DNA from: Siccibacter turicensis LMG 23730
GTDB taxonomy: Bacteria > Pseudomonadota > Gammaproteobacteria > Enterobacterales > Enterobacteriaceae
Direction of reading: 5' to 3'
NCBI RefSeq assembly: GCF_000463155.2
Contig: NZ_AWFZ01000050.1
Location: forward strand, 355,063-419,062
DNA length: 64,000 nucleotides
The notes below the pieces were generated by a model, which was not told the origin of the DNA, ran no database searches, and saw only the letters and a program-made list of their open reading frames with translations. This document shows, one piece after another, positions 29,862 through 38,415 of this stretch. Position 1 is the stretch's first letter. Each line of letters opens with the position of its first letter. A program made the translations under genes and the position numbers.

Positions 29862-30941
29862 TTAGTCGGTGTAGCGCATCGCCACCCGCGGCGTCAGGCG
29901 GGTGATAAGTTCGTAAGCACTTACTTTTGTTATCTCAGCGATACGCTCGACCGGCAGCGATGGCCCCCAGAACAGCACTTCATCGCCGGGGCGCTCCTGC
30001 GCATCCAGGCCGAGATCGACACAAATCATGTCCATCGCCACCCGCCCGACAATCGGCACTTCACGGCCGTTCACCTGCACCGGCGTGCCTGACGGCGCAC
30101 AGCGCGGATAGCCGTCGCCATAGCCCATCGCCACCACGCCCAGACGGGTGTCGCGCGTGCTGGTCCAGGTGCCGCCGTAGCCCACCGGTTCGCCCGCGTG
30201 GTGCTCGCGCACCGCAATCAGGCTTGAGGTCAGGGACATGGCGGGCATAAAGCCGGCATCTGCCGCCCGCGCCCCGCCCTCCAGCGGCGACACGCCGTAG
30301 AGGATGATGCCAGGGCGCACCCAGTCAAAGTGCGACTGCGGCCACAGCAGAATGCCGCCGGAGGCCGCGATAGAGCGCAGGCCGGGCTTGCCCTCGGTAA
30401 AGGTGGTGAAGATATCGAGCTGGCGCTCGGTAGCACCGCATTCCGGCTCGTCGGCGCGGGCGAAGTGGCTGACCACGTTCACCGGCTGACGCACGTTCGG
30501 ACAGCGGACCAGGCGCTGATAGAACGCCTCCGCCTGCTCCGGCAGCACGCCGAGACGGTGCATCCCGGTATCCAGCTTCATCCACACGGTAACCGGGGCA
30601 TCAAGCTGCGCCTGCTCGAGCGCGGCGAGCTGCTCGTCGCTGTGCACCGCGGTGTGCAGTTCAAGCCGGGAAATCATCGGCAGGTCGGCGGCGTTAAAGA
30701 AGCCTTCCAGCAGCAGAATGGGTTGGGTGATACCGCCTTCGCGCAGGCACAGCGCCTCTTCGAGACGCGCCACGCCAAAGGCATCGGCCTGAGGAAGGGA
30801 ACGGGCGGTCTCCAGCAGACCATGCCCATAGGCGTTTGCTTTCACAATCGCCACCAGCCGGCTGGCAGGCGCCAGTTCGCGCAGGCGTTGCAGATTGTGT
30901 CGCAGAGCGCGGCGGTTAATAACAACGGTTGCCGCTTGCAT
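29862..30941 (-). CDS. alr: Alanine racemase, biosynthetic
   Basis: The 359-residue PLP enzyme has the PLP lysine K34 in [10 protein letters not shown] and the catalytic tyrosine region [10 protein letters not shown]. It interconverts L- and D-alanine for peptidoglycan synthesis. Order dnaB-alr-tyrB is as in E. coli. An inverted-repeat element fills the gap to dnaB. Confidence 0.98.
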   Translation of the reverse strand: MQAATVVINRRALRHNLQRLRELAPASRLVAIVKANAYGHGLLETARSLPQADAFGVARLEEALCLREGGITQPILLLEGFFNAADLPMISRLELHTAVHSDEQLAALEQAQLDAPVTVWMKLDTGMHRLGVLPEQAEAFYQRLVRCPNVRQPVNVVSHFARADEPECGATERQLDIFTTFTEGKPGLRSIAASGGILLWPQSHFDWVRPGIILYGVSPLEGGARAADAGFMPAMSLTSSLIAVREHHAGEPVGYGGTWTSTRDTRLGVVAMGYGDGYPRCAPSGTPVQVNGREVPIVGRVAMDMICVDLGLDAQERPGDEVLFWGPSLPVERIAEITKVSAYELITRLTPRVAMRYTD

Positions 30942-30986
30942 TGTCTTTCCTTGCTGTTGTGTAGTCTCTGGTTTTCTTTGCGTAAT

Positions 30987-31109
30987 AATTTGGCGTTATT
31001 GGCGCAGCGAGTTTGGGTGCGGCCAGCGCACAGCCACCGGAGCGTACTCAAGTACGTGAGGATGGCGAGCACTGCCCAAGCCCAAAATCGCAAGTAAAAT
31101 AGCCAAATT
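30987..31109. repeat. Long imperfect inverted-repeat element between dnaB and alr
   Basis: The ends AATTTGGC (30987-30994) and GCCAAATT (31102-31109) bound a 123-base element that fills most of the gap and stops 2 bases short of the dnaB stop codon. Its centre is GGAGCGTACTCAAGTACGTGA. A second element with the same central pattern lies at 59988-60091. It resembles interspersed mosaic palindromes of enterobacteria; I cannot fix the family name. Confidence 0.6.
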
Positions 31110-31111
31110 CG

Positions 31112-32518
31112 TCATTCGTCGTCGTACTGAGGTCCCGCATAGTTATCAAACCGCGACCACTGCCCGTTAAACGTCAGGCGCACCGTCCCGATCGGACCGT
31201 TACGCTGCTTGCCGAGGATAATTTCGGCGATGCCTTTCATGTCGCTGTTCTCGTGATACACCTCATCACGGTAGATAAACATAATCAGGTCGGCATCCTG
31301 CTCGATGGAGCCGGATTCACGCAGGTCGGAGTTCACCGGACGCTTATCAGCGCGCTGCTCCAGCGAGCGGTTAAGCTGCGAGAGCGCCACCACCGGCACC
31401 TGAAGCTCTTTCGCCAGCGCTTTGAGCGAGCGCGAGATCTCGGCGATCTCCAGGGTACGGTTATCGGAGAGGGACGGTACGCGCATCAGCTGAAGGTAGT
31501 CGACCATGATAAGGCTCAGGCCGCCGTGCTCGCGAAAGATACGGCGCGCGCGGGAGCGCACTTCAGTCGGCGTCAGGCCCGAGGAGTCATCAATATACAT
31601 ATTGCGCTTCTCAAGCAGGATGCCCATGGTGCCCGAGATGCGCGCCCAGTCCTCGTCGTCCAGCTGGCCGGTACGGATACGGGTCTGGTCAACGCGCGAC
31701 AGCGAGGCGAGCATACGCATCATGATCTGCTCTGCGGGCATCTCCAGACTGAAGATCAGCACCGGCTTGTCCTGCAGCATCGCTGCGTTTTCGCACAGGT
31801 TCATGGCGAAGGTGGTTTTACCCATTGAAGGACGCGCCGCCACGATAATCAGGTCTGAACGCTGCAAACCGGCGGTTTTCTTGTTGAGATCCTGATAGCC
31901 GGTGTCCACCCCGGTGACGCCGTCATGCGGCTGCTGGAACAGGGTTTCGATACGCGCGACGGTGGCTTCAAGGATCTGGTCGACGCTCTTCGGCCCTTCG
32001 TCTTTATTGGCGCGGTTTTCGGCGATCTGGAATACGCGGGATTCCGCCAGATCGAGCAGTTCATCGCTGCTGCGCCCCTGGGGATCAAACCCGGCGTCGG
32101 CAATTTCGTTGGCGACGCTGATCATGTCGCGCACTACCGCACGTTCACGCACGATATCCGCATAAGCGCTGATGTTCGCGGCACTGGGTGTATTACGGGA
32201 GAGATCCGCAAGGTAGGCGAACCCACCGACGCCGTCCAGCTGGCCCTGCTGCTCAAGGGATTCCGAGAGCGTAATCAGGTCGATGGGTTTACCCATCTCC
32301 TGCAGGCGCTGCATTTCGGTAAAGATATGACGATGCGGCCGGGTGTAGAAATCGTTGGGCACCACGCGTTCTGCCACGTCGTCCCAGCGTTCGTTGTCCA
32401 GCATTAACCCGCCCAACACCGACTGCTCCGCTTCGATGGAGTGTGGCGGCACTTTCAGCCCGGCGACCTGCGGATCGCGGGTTTCAGAAGGTTTGTTGAA
32501 GGGTTTATTTCCTGCCAT
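31112..32518 (-). CDS. dnaB: Replicative DNA helicase DnaB
   Basis: The 468-residue protein has the N-terminal primase-interaction domain (about 25-130) and a RecA-like hexameric helicase domain with Walker A ARPSMGKTTFAMN, Walker B LIMVDYLQLM and the RADKRPVNSDLRESGSIEQD segment. No intein interrupts it. It unwinds DNA at the replication fork. Confidence 0.99.
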   Translation of the reverse strand: MAGNKPFNKPSETRDPQVAGLKVPPHSIEAEQSVLGGLMLDNERWDDVAERVVPNDFYTRPHRHIFTEMQRLQEMGKPIDLITLSESLEQQGQLDGVGGFAYLADLSRNTPSAANISAYADIVRERAVVRDMISVANEIADAGFDPQGRSSDELLDLAESRVFQIAENRANKDEGPKSVDQILEATVARIETLFQQPHDGVTGVDTGYQDLNKKTAGLQRSDLIIVAARPSMGKTTFAMNLCENAAMLQDKPVLIFSLEMPAEQIMMRMLASLSRVDQTRIRTGQLDDEDWARISGTMGILLEKRNMYIDDSSGLTPTEVRSRARRIFREHGGLSLIMVDYLQLMRVPSLSDNRTLEIAEISRSLKALAKELQVPVVALSQLNRSLEQRADKRPVNSDLRESGSIEQDADLIMFIYRDEVYHENSDMKGIAEIILGKQRNGPIGTVRLTFNGQWSRFDNYAGPQYDDE

Positions 32519-32655
32519 AGTGAATGGAGTTACCGAGTTAGATTAGGGAAACGGGGCATTATATACCCTTGTCGGGTCAGGTTGCAGTCGCATTGACGCG
32601 GCCTGAAGGGTGACGGGTATAAACCGCCGCACAACGATATGACACCGGAGGAGAC

Positions 32656-33639
32656 ATGGCAACACGTATTGAATTTCACCAGCATGGCGGACCAGAGGTG
32701 CTCAGCGCCGTGGAGTTTACCCCAGCCGACCCTGCCGCGCATGAGATTCAGGTAGAGAACCGCGCTATCGGCATCAACTACATTGATACCTATATTCGCA
32801 GTGGCCTCTACCCTCCTCCGGCGCTGCCGGCCGGGCTGGGCACCGAAGCCGCAGGCGTGGTCAGCAAAGTGGGCCGCGACGTTAAGCACCTCAAAGCGGG
32901 CGACCGGGTGGTGTACGCCCAGGCCGCGCTGGGCGCCTATAGTACGGTGCACAACGTGCCTGCCGATAAGGCCGCGCTTCTGCCGAACGCCATCTCTTTT
33001 GAACAGGCCGCGGCCTCGTTTCTGAAAGGCCTGACGGTCTTTTACCTGCTGCGTAAAACCTATGAAATCCAGCCCGAGGAGCCGTTCCTGTTCCATGCGG
33101 CGGCGGGCGGCGTTGGGCTGATTGCCTGCCAGTGGGCGAAGGCGCTGGGCGCGCACCTGATTGGCACCGTCGGCTCGGCGGAGAAAGCGCAGCGTGCCAT
33201 CCAGGCCGGGGCGTGGAAAACCATCAACTACCGGGAAGAGAATATCGCCGAGCGGGTGCGGGAGATCACCGGCGGCAGAAAGCTGCGCGTGGTGTACGAC
33301 TCGGTCGGAAAAGATACCTGGGAAGCGTCGCTGGACTGTCTGCAACGTCGCGGGCTGATGGTGAGCTTCGGGAACTCGTCGGGGGCCGTCACCGGCGTTA
33401 ATCTCGGCATTCTCAATCAGAAAGGGTCGCTCTACGTCACGCGCCCGTCCCTGCAGGGCTATATCACTACTCGCGAGGAGCTGGATGAAGCCAGCGCCGA
33501 GCTGTTCTCGTTGATTGCCAGCGGGGTCATTAAGGTGGAGGTGCCGGAAAGCCAGCGCTTTGCCCTGGCGGATGCCCGGCACGCGCACGAGACGCTGGAG
33601 AGCCGCGCCACGCAGGGATCGAGTCTGCTGATCCCTTAA
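32656..33639 (+). CDS. qorA: NADPH:quinone reductase QorA
   Basis: The 327-residue protein is a zinc-free medium-chain dehydrogenase/reductase: a catalytic domain (1-125), then a Rossmann domain with AAAGGVGLIACQWAKALGA and an adenine-site region near SAEKAQRA. E. coli QorA reduces quinones with NADPH. It is divergent from dnaB, as in E. coli, and has GGAGGAG before the ATG. Confidence 0.95.
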   Translation: MATRIEFHQHGGPEVLSAVEFTPADPAAHEIQVENRAIGINYIDTYIRSGLYPPPALPAGLGTEAAGVVSKVGRDVKHLKAGDRVVYAQAALGAYSTVHNVPADKAALLPNAISFEQAAASFLKGLTVFYLLRKTYEIQPEEPFLFHAAAGGVGLIACQWAKALGAHLIGTVGSAEKAQRAIQAGAWKTINYREENIAERVREITGGRKLRVVYDSVGKDTWEASLDCLQRRGLMVSFGNSSGAVTGVNLGILNQKGSLYVTRPSLQGYITTREELDEASAELFSLIASGVIKVEVPESQRFALADARHAHETLESRATQGSSLLIP

Positions 33640-33645
33640 ATAGTC

Positions 33646-33672
33646 AGGGCTTCCCGAGGGAAGCCCTTTTTC
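33646..33672 (+). terminator. Terminator after qorA
   Basis: AGGGCTTCCC and GGAAGCCCT form a stem followed by TTTTTC. Confidence 0.9.
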
Positions 33673-33816
33673 TTATTGTTCGTTCTGCCTGTAGGGTACA
33701 GAACGATGAATTCGTGTAACAGCCGCTGCATAGTGACAGATCCGCCCGGTAAATCCTATTCTGCGACGGCCACCGCAGGGATAAAAGTTACAAAGATGTG
33801 ATCAATCACGCATCCA

Positions 33817-34074
33817 TCAGTAACGCCAGCGGCGCTTAACGGTGTAACGCCGGGTCTGATAGCGCGTCGGTTGGGGCTTTTTGAAGGCTCTCACCACCCA
33901 CACGATCGCCACCGCCAGCAGCAGCCACGGCAGCATGTGCAGGAACAGCACAAACAGCCCGCCAAACATCATCACTATGCTTGCCAGCACCAGCGCGGCA
34001 AGAATGCCAAACAGCGATACGCCGGTACCGAGCAGCACCAGAAAAAAGGCGACCACAAACAGGAGTTCCAGCAT
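33817..34074 (-). CDS. pspG: Phage shock protein PspG
   Basis: The 85-residue inner-membrane protein begins MLELLFVVAFFLVLL and has two hydrophobic segments with a basic tyrosine-rich tail ending RWRY, as in E. coli PspG (80). It is an effector of the phage-shock response to envelope stress. GGAG lies 8 bases before the ATG. A sigma-54 promoter precedes it, as expected for a PspF target away from the main psp operon. Confidence 0.95.
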   Translation of the reverse strand: MLELLFVVAFFLVLLGTGVSLFGILAALVLASIVMMFGGLFVLFLHMLPWLLLAVAIVWVVRAFKKPQPTRYQTRRYTVKRRWRY

Positions 34075-34112
34075 GCGTCATACTCCACTTAACCCATAAT
34101 GGTATGACTCTT

Positions 34113-34128
34113 ACAAAATACGTGCCAA
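34113..34128 (-). promoter_or_regulatory. Sigma-54 promoter of pspG
   Basis: On the reverse strand TTGGCACG-TATT-TTGT matches the -24/-12 consensus TTGGCACG-N4-TTGC except the last base, about 40 bases before the pspG ATG. Confidence 0.88.
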
Positions 34129-34151
34129 CTTTAACGTATTGAATAAGCAAC

Positions 34152-34178
34152 AAAAAGCCCCGCGCAGACGCGCAGGGC
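34152..34178 (-). terminator. Terminator after dusA
   Basis: On the reverse strand GCCCTGCGC and GCGCGGGGC close a GTCT loop, followed by TTTTTG. Confidence 0.88.
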
Positions 34179-34207
34179 GTGGTCAATTTCACCAGGTTGT
34201 GGCGGGT

Positions 34208-35206
34208 TTAACGTCGTCCCGCAACCTGCTGCAATGCATTTTCGAGCACCTGAATATCCGCGCCCGGCTTATGCGCATTTTCACTCAGGTAGCGCCGCCA
34301 TTGACGCGCGCCCGGGATACCCTGGAACAGGCCGAGCATATGGCGCGTGATATGGCCAAGATACGCGCCCTGACTCAGTTCACGCTCAATATAAGGGTAC
34401 ATGGCACGCACCACCTCGAACGGATCGCGGCCGCTACCCTCCACGCCAAAGATCTCGCAATCGATGTTCGCCAGAATGCCGGGGTTCTGGTAGGCCTCGC
34501 GCCCGACCATCACGCCATCCACGTGCTGAAGATGCGTTTTCACCTCATCGAGCGTTTTAATTCCGCCGTTGATGGCTAGCGTGAGCTGAGGGAAGTCGCG
34601 CTTCAGCTGCCAGACGCGCGGATAATCCAGCGGCGGAATTTCGCGGTTCTCTTTCGGGCTGAGGCCCGAGAGCCAGGCTTTGCGGGCGTGGATGATAAAC
34701 ATCTCGCACTCGCCGCGGCCCGATACGGTTTCGATAAACTCGCACAGGAATTCGTAGCTGTCCTGCTCGTCAATGCCGATACGGGTTTTGACGGTGACCG
34801 GAATAGAGACCACATCGCGCATCGCCTTCACGCAGTCGGCGACCAGCGGCGCGTCGCCCATCAGGCAGGCGCCGAAGCGGCCATTCTGCACGCGGTCTGA
34901 CGGGCAGCCGACGTTGAGATTGATTTCGTCATAGCCACGGGCTTCCGCCAGTTTCGCACACTGCGCCAGCTGCGCCGGATCGCTGCCGCCCAGCTGAAGC
35001 GCAACCGGATGCTCCTCCTCGCTGTACGCCAGATAATCCCCTTTACCGTGAATGATGGCACCGGTGGTGACCATTTCGGTGTAGAGCAGCGTATGGCTCG
35101 ACAGCAGGCGCAGGAAATAGCGACAGTGGCAATCGGTCCAGTCGAGCATGGGCGCGATGGAAAAGCGGTGTGCGGGAAACGTCGAAGCGGATTTTTCAGG
35201 CAACAT
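34208..35206 (-). CDS. dusA: tRNA-dihydrouridine synthase A
   Basis: The 332-residue FMN enzyme has the TIM-barrel start [12 protein letters not shown], the catalytic cysteine in [14 protein letters not shown] and the helical C-terminal tRNA-binding domain. It reduces uridines in the D-loop of tRNA (U20/U20a in E. coli). I prefer the ATG at 35206; the frame continues to a TTG at 35236, which would add ten residues and has no ribosome site. The E. coli protein is 345 residues, so the exact start is not certain. Confidence 0.95.
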   Translation of the reverse strand: MLPEKSASTFPAHRFSIAPMLDWTDCHCRYFLRLLSSHTLLYTEMVTTGAIIHGKGDYLAYSEEEHPVALQLGGSDPAQLAQCAKLAEARGYDEINLNVGCPSDRVQNGRFGACLMGDAPLVADCVKAMRDVVSIPVTVKTRIGIDEQDSYEFLCEFIETVSGRGECEMFIIHARKAWLSGLSPKENREIPPLDYPRVWQLKRDFPQLTLAINGGIKTLDEVKTHLQHVDGVMVGREAYQNPGILANIDCEIFGVEGSGRDPFEVVRAMYPYIERELSQGAYLGHITRHMLGLFQGIPGARQWRRYLSENAHKPGADIQVLENALQQVAGRR

Positions 35207-35260
35207 AGTGGCTACAGGGTTGGTGTTCCGGGTCAAAAAACAGGGGCGGGACTATAGCAT

Positions 35261-35289
35261 AAAAAAGAACCGGAGGCGTGAGCCTCCGG
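35261..35289 (-). terminator. Terminator after the TraF-like gene
   Basis: On the reverse strand CCGGAGGC and GCCTCCGG close a TCAC loop, followed by TTCTTTTTTA. Confidence 0.9.
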
Positions 35290-35297
35290 CGCGGTTA

Positions 35298-36575
35298 TCA
35301 GAAGGTGAGGCTCAGCTGCGCCCCGGCCCCCCAGGTCTCGTCTTCGCCCACCAGGCCCGTGAGGTCGAGCCGCACTTTTTCGAACGGTGCGAAGCCGACA
35401 CCGGCGGTCACGACGTTGGCATCGTTGTCCTTCACGTCAGCGCGGTAACCGGCGCGAACCGCCAGCCAGCTCAGCGGACGGATCTCACCGCCGACGCCCA
35501 CGTACTGGGAGTCATCTTCGCTTTTGAAGTGCTTGGTCGGGGTCAGATCGCCATCGGCGCTCAGGGTAACCAGATCGTTTTTCCACGCCACGCCAGCGGT
35601 AACCAGCGGACGGATCTGATAGGTATCCTTGAAGCCGTTAACCTCTTTGGTATCCAGGTCGCGTGACATCAGGTTCTGGCCACTCAGGCCAACGGTCCAG
35701 TTTTCGCCGAAATCTGCCGCCACGCCAGCATCGACGTTGAAGCCGGTATCGTCTTTACGATAGCGGTTATTACGCAGATCGCTGCTGTCGTAGTTATAGA
35801 TGGAAGCGGAGTAGTTATACAGCCAGGTCTGCTGCAGTTTCGGGGTCACACCGAAGGACACCGGCACGCCGCCGATATCAAATTTCTTCGCCACGGCAAT
35901 ACCGTAGTCGGTGACAATCGCGGCGCGACCAAACGCCGATGAGCGCAGGTTGTCCGTGATGGCGTCCCCGCCGTTGATGACCGCGTTAAGAATTTCGCCG
36001 CCGGCGAACAGATCGTTATTTTGAATAGTACGCAGGTAGGTAATGTCGTTCGGGTCAATGCGTGAGCTGATACGCGCGTGGGCGTAGGCTTTGGTGACGA
36101 ACGCGACCGACAGCACGTCGTTAGGAATACTGACCGCTACGCCCGCCGCGGCATTCGCCCGGGCAGATTTACCGTCGAGGTATTCCAGCTTATCAGCCAG
36201 TTCGCCCGCGGCGCCCTGGAACTGACGGAAACGGGTGCCAATGTTCAGCAGATCGCCCGGCCCGAGGCTGTCGACAATATCGTCGTAGTAGTCGATGCGA
36301 TCGCTGATCTCGTCGATCTCATCGCGCAGGTTATCTGGATCGGTGATTTGTGCCTGAACCGCCGGCAGAATTACCGTAATGTCGTCTTCCGGCTCGGCTT
36401 TCGCCAGCAACGCCGGGTTAATTAATACACCACTGCCATAATGGGCTGACGCAACGCCCGTGCCCCCCATCGCGTCGCCACGCGCTTCGGCCCAGTTATT
36501 TGCAGCATAAGCCTGGTGCGCAAAGACGCATGAGAGTGCGATGGATACCACCGAAGGTTTGAATAATTTTTTCAC
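35298..36575 (-). CDS. TraF-like outer-membrane beta-barrel protein
   Basis: The 425-residue precursor has a signal peptide (MKKLFKPSVVSIALSCVFAHQAYA). It then shows the N-terminal pattern NNWAEARGDAMGGTGVASAH-YGSGVLINPALLAK, shared with FadL-like barrels and the chromosomal proteins often named conjugal transfer protein TraF (TraF_2 family). The C-terminal half shows alternating strands ending LSLTF, typical of an outer-membrane barrel. A helical insert lies near residues 80-130. No conjugation gene is nearby, so the transfer name is probably misleading and the role unknown. It starts with GTG (36575) and has only a weak ribosome site. It sits between dusA and zur, where K-12 has other small genes. 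Confidence 0.82.
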   Translation of the reverse strand: MKKLFKPSVVSIALSCVFAHQAYAANNWAEARGDAMGGTGVASAHYGSGVLINPALLAKAEPEDDITVILPAVQAQITDPDNLRDEIDEISDRIDYYDDIVDSLGPGDLLNIGTRFRQFQGAAGELADKLEYLDGKSARANAAAGVAVSIPNDVLSVAFVTKAYAHARISSRIDPNDITYLRTIQNNDLFAGGEILNAVINGGDAITDNLRSSAFGRAAIVTDYGIAVAKKFDIGGVPVSFGVTPKLQQTWLYNYSASIYNYDSSDLRNNRYRKDDTGFNVDAGVAADFGENWTVGLSGQNLMSRDLDTKEVNGFKDTYQIRPLVTAGVAWKNDLVTLSADGDLTPTKHFKSEDDSQYVGVGGEIRPLSWLAVRAGYRADVKDNDANVVTAGVGFAPFEKVRLDLTGLVGEDETWGAGAQLSLTF

Positions 36576-36739
36576 AGTGTACCGTCTTATTATCAGATGA
36601 AGACTTATACCCCTGCCAGTTCAGGCGGCGAAGGGGCTGGCGATTGCTGTAGTGCATAACGAAACGGCCGAGGCCCAAAAGAATGGTCTGACTTCCCTGT
36701 AATTTTTTTAACGTTACTAAATGTATATAGACGAGGGTT

Positions 36740-37228
36740 TCATTTTCGTGAAGGTTTCCCGTCATGAGGTGCAAAAATCTGCTCGGGGTGATCGACCCAG
36801 CGATCCTCGCGGGTGGCAGCGTATTCCTCGTTGAGCGGGTAGTATATCCGGTTTTCCGATTTATTCGCTTCGCCAATGACTAACAGGCGAACATCGGCGT
36901 CAGAGTTATTAATGAAGGTATGGCAGATGCCCGTTCCGGCGGGAAACGCCACGCTGTCGCCAGGCTCCAGCGGCCACAGCTGGCCGTTGATCCACACCTC
37001 TGGCTGGCCTTCGAGCACGTAAACAAACTCCTCTTCCTGGCTTTCGGCATGCGGATAGGAGGTACGCCGACCGGGTGGCAGCCGTTCGTGATGGATACCG
37101 AGCCGCGTTAAGCCAAGCGTGCGGGCCAGCGGCGCGCCAATGGAAAATCGCTCCGGGCTGTCGGCATAGCCAGGCTCGTCTTTACCTTCCAGCTCGCGCC
37201 AGTGGCGAATAAAATCGGGACGTTTCAT
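36740..37228 (-). CDS. Cupin-domain protein
   Basis: The 162-residue protein has a single cupin barrel. Motif 1 is PPGRRTSYPHAESQEEEFVYVLEG and motif 2 is PGDSVAFPAGTGICHTFINNS, giving His/Glu/His candidates for metal binding. The ATG at 37228 has TGAGG 6 bases upstream. It is divergent from zur across about 100 bases. Function is unknown. A zinc-related role is suggested only by position and the metal-site residues; I see no clear Zur operator between them. Confidence 0.85.
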   Translation of the reverse strand: MKRPDFIRHWRELEGKDEPGYADSPERFSIGAPLARTLGLTRLGIHHERLPPGRRTSYPHAESQEEEFVYVLEGQPEVWINGQLWPLEPGDSVAFPAGTGICHTFINNSDADVRLLVIGEANKSENRIYYPLNEEYAATREDRWVDHPEQIFAPHDGKPSRK

Positions 37229-37333
37229 AAAATGCCTCACAGGTTAACAGCAGGTTCTTTAAATGAAGCGGAATCTCGGCGTTTTACCAGCTTCGTGATA
37301 AAGTAACACTCTGCTTTTTTCCGGAGGTTGCTG

Positions 37334-37849
37334 ATGGATATGACCACATCTCAAACTGTGTTAGCGCAGGCTGAAAAGCTCTGCCAGCAGCGCAATGTGC
37401 GCCTGACCCCGCAGCGCCTTGAAGTGCTGCGCCTGATGACGCTGCAAAAAGGGGCCATCAGCGCGTACGATCTGCTCGACCTGCTGCGCGTAAGCGAGCC
37501 GCAGGCTAAGCCGCCCACGGTCTACCGCGCGCTGGACTTCCTGTTAGAGCAAGGTTTTGTTCACAAGGTAGAGTCCACCAACAGCTATGTGCTGTGCCAC
37601 CTCATCGATCAGCCGACCCATACCTCAGCCATGTACATCTGTGACCGATGCGGCCAGGTGAAGGAGCAGAGCGCGGAAGGTGTTGAGGATATTCTGCATG
37701 CCGTGGCGGCACGAATGGGATTTGCCCTGCGTCATAACGTTATTGAAGCGCATGGACTGTGTTCACTGTGCGTGGAAGTGGAAGCCTGTAGCAGCCATGA
37801 TGCGTGCAATCACGATCATACGGTGCAGAGTAAAAAGCGCGGGAAGTAG
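37334..37849 (+). CDS. zur: Zinc uptake regulator Zur
   Basis: The 171-residue protein is a Fur-family repressor with a winged helix (NVRLTPQRLEVLRL to KPPTVYRALDFLLEQGFVHK) and zinc sites from CDRC and CSLC pairs plus HTSAMY and a histidine-rich tail. It represses zinc importers when zinc is plentiful. I chose the ATG at 37334, which has GGAGG 6 bases upstream and gives the E. coli length. Confidence 0.97.
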   Translation: MDMTTSQTVLAQAEKLCQQRNVRLTPQRLEVLRLMTLQKGAISAYDLLDLLRVSEPQAKPPTVYRALDFLLEQGFVHKVESTNSYVLCHLIDQPTHTSAMYICDRCGQVKEQSAEGVEDILHAVAARMGFALRHNVIEAHGLCSLCVEVEACSSHDACNHDHTVQSKKRGK

Positions 37850-37976
37850 CGTAGAGAAGCGTCAGAGAATTACGTCAGGGAAGAAGAGCCAGAGAGTAAG
37901 TGGGTAAAGCTAAGCGGTACATCCTTGTACCTGGGCTGGGTAGGCCCGAGGGTTAGCACAACTCAATCAGAGTGCG

Positions 37977-38186
37977 TTACCAGCGATAGTCATGACGGGT
38001 TTCCCAGTCAGTCACCTGCTTGTCAGCCTCATCTTTGGTGTTGCCGTAGCGCTCCTGGATCTTACCGACCAGCTGATCGCGCTTACCTTCGATAACGGTC
38101 ATGTCATCGTCAGTCAATTTGCCCCATTGCTCTTTCGCTTTACCCTTGAACTGTTTCCAGTTACCGCCGACTTCGTCTTTATTCAT
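37977..38186 (-). CDS. yjbJ: CsbD-family stress protein YjbJ
   Basis: The 69-residue hydrophilic protein matches E. coli YjbJ exactly in length (MNKDEVGGNWKQFKGKAKEQ to DYRW). CsbD-family proteins are abundant in stationary phase and under stress, with unknown biochemical function. It is convergent with zur. Confidence 0.95.
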   Translation of the reverse strand: MNKDEVGGNWKQFKGKAKEQWGKLTDDDMTVIEGKRDQLVGKIQERYGNTKDEADKQVTDWETRHDYRW

Positions 38187-38415
38187 AATAATGTCCTCAT
38201 CGTTCGGTGTATGAGATATCTCGTGTCGTTCCGTCCCGGCATCATCTCATTTCCTGCTGGACGTGATAGTTATTATAGTAGGGCATTCGGAACAGCGGCT
38301 GCGATTCAGAATATTTAACCATATGATGGCCAGACCGAGCGGCGAAAGCAGGAAAAAACGCTGTCGATTCAGGGAGCTGAGGTAATTTTAAAAGCGCGCA
38401 AAGGGGTGTAACCGA

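Noticed and set aside
35298-36575. Evidence for a conjugative element from the TraF-like protein
   Set aside because: No relaxase, pilus, coupling-protein, integrase or att-like repeat is nearby; the gene is a chromosomal barrel family member.
36496-36876. Reverse 126-residue frame between the TraF-like gene and the cupin
   Set aside because: It overlaps the ends of both genes in another frame and has no similarity to known proteins.
37229-37333. Zur operator between the cupin gene and zur
   Set aside because: No palindrome resembling the Zur consensus was found.
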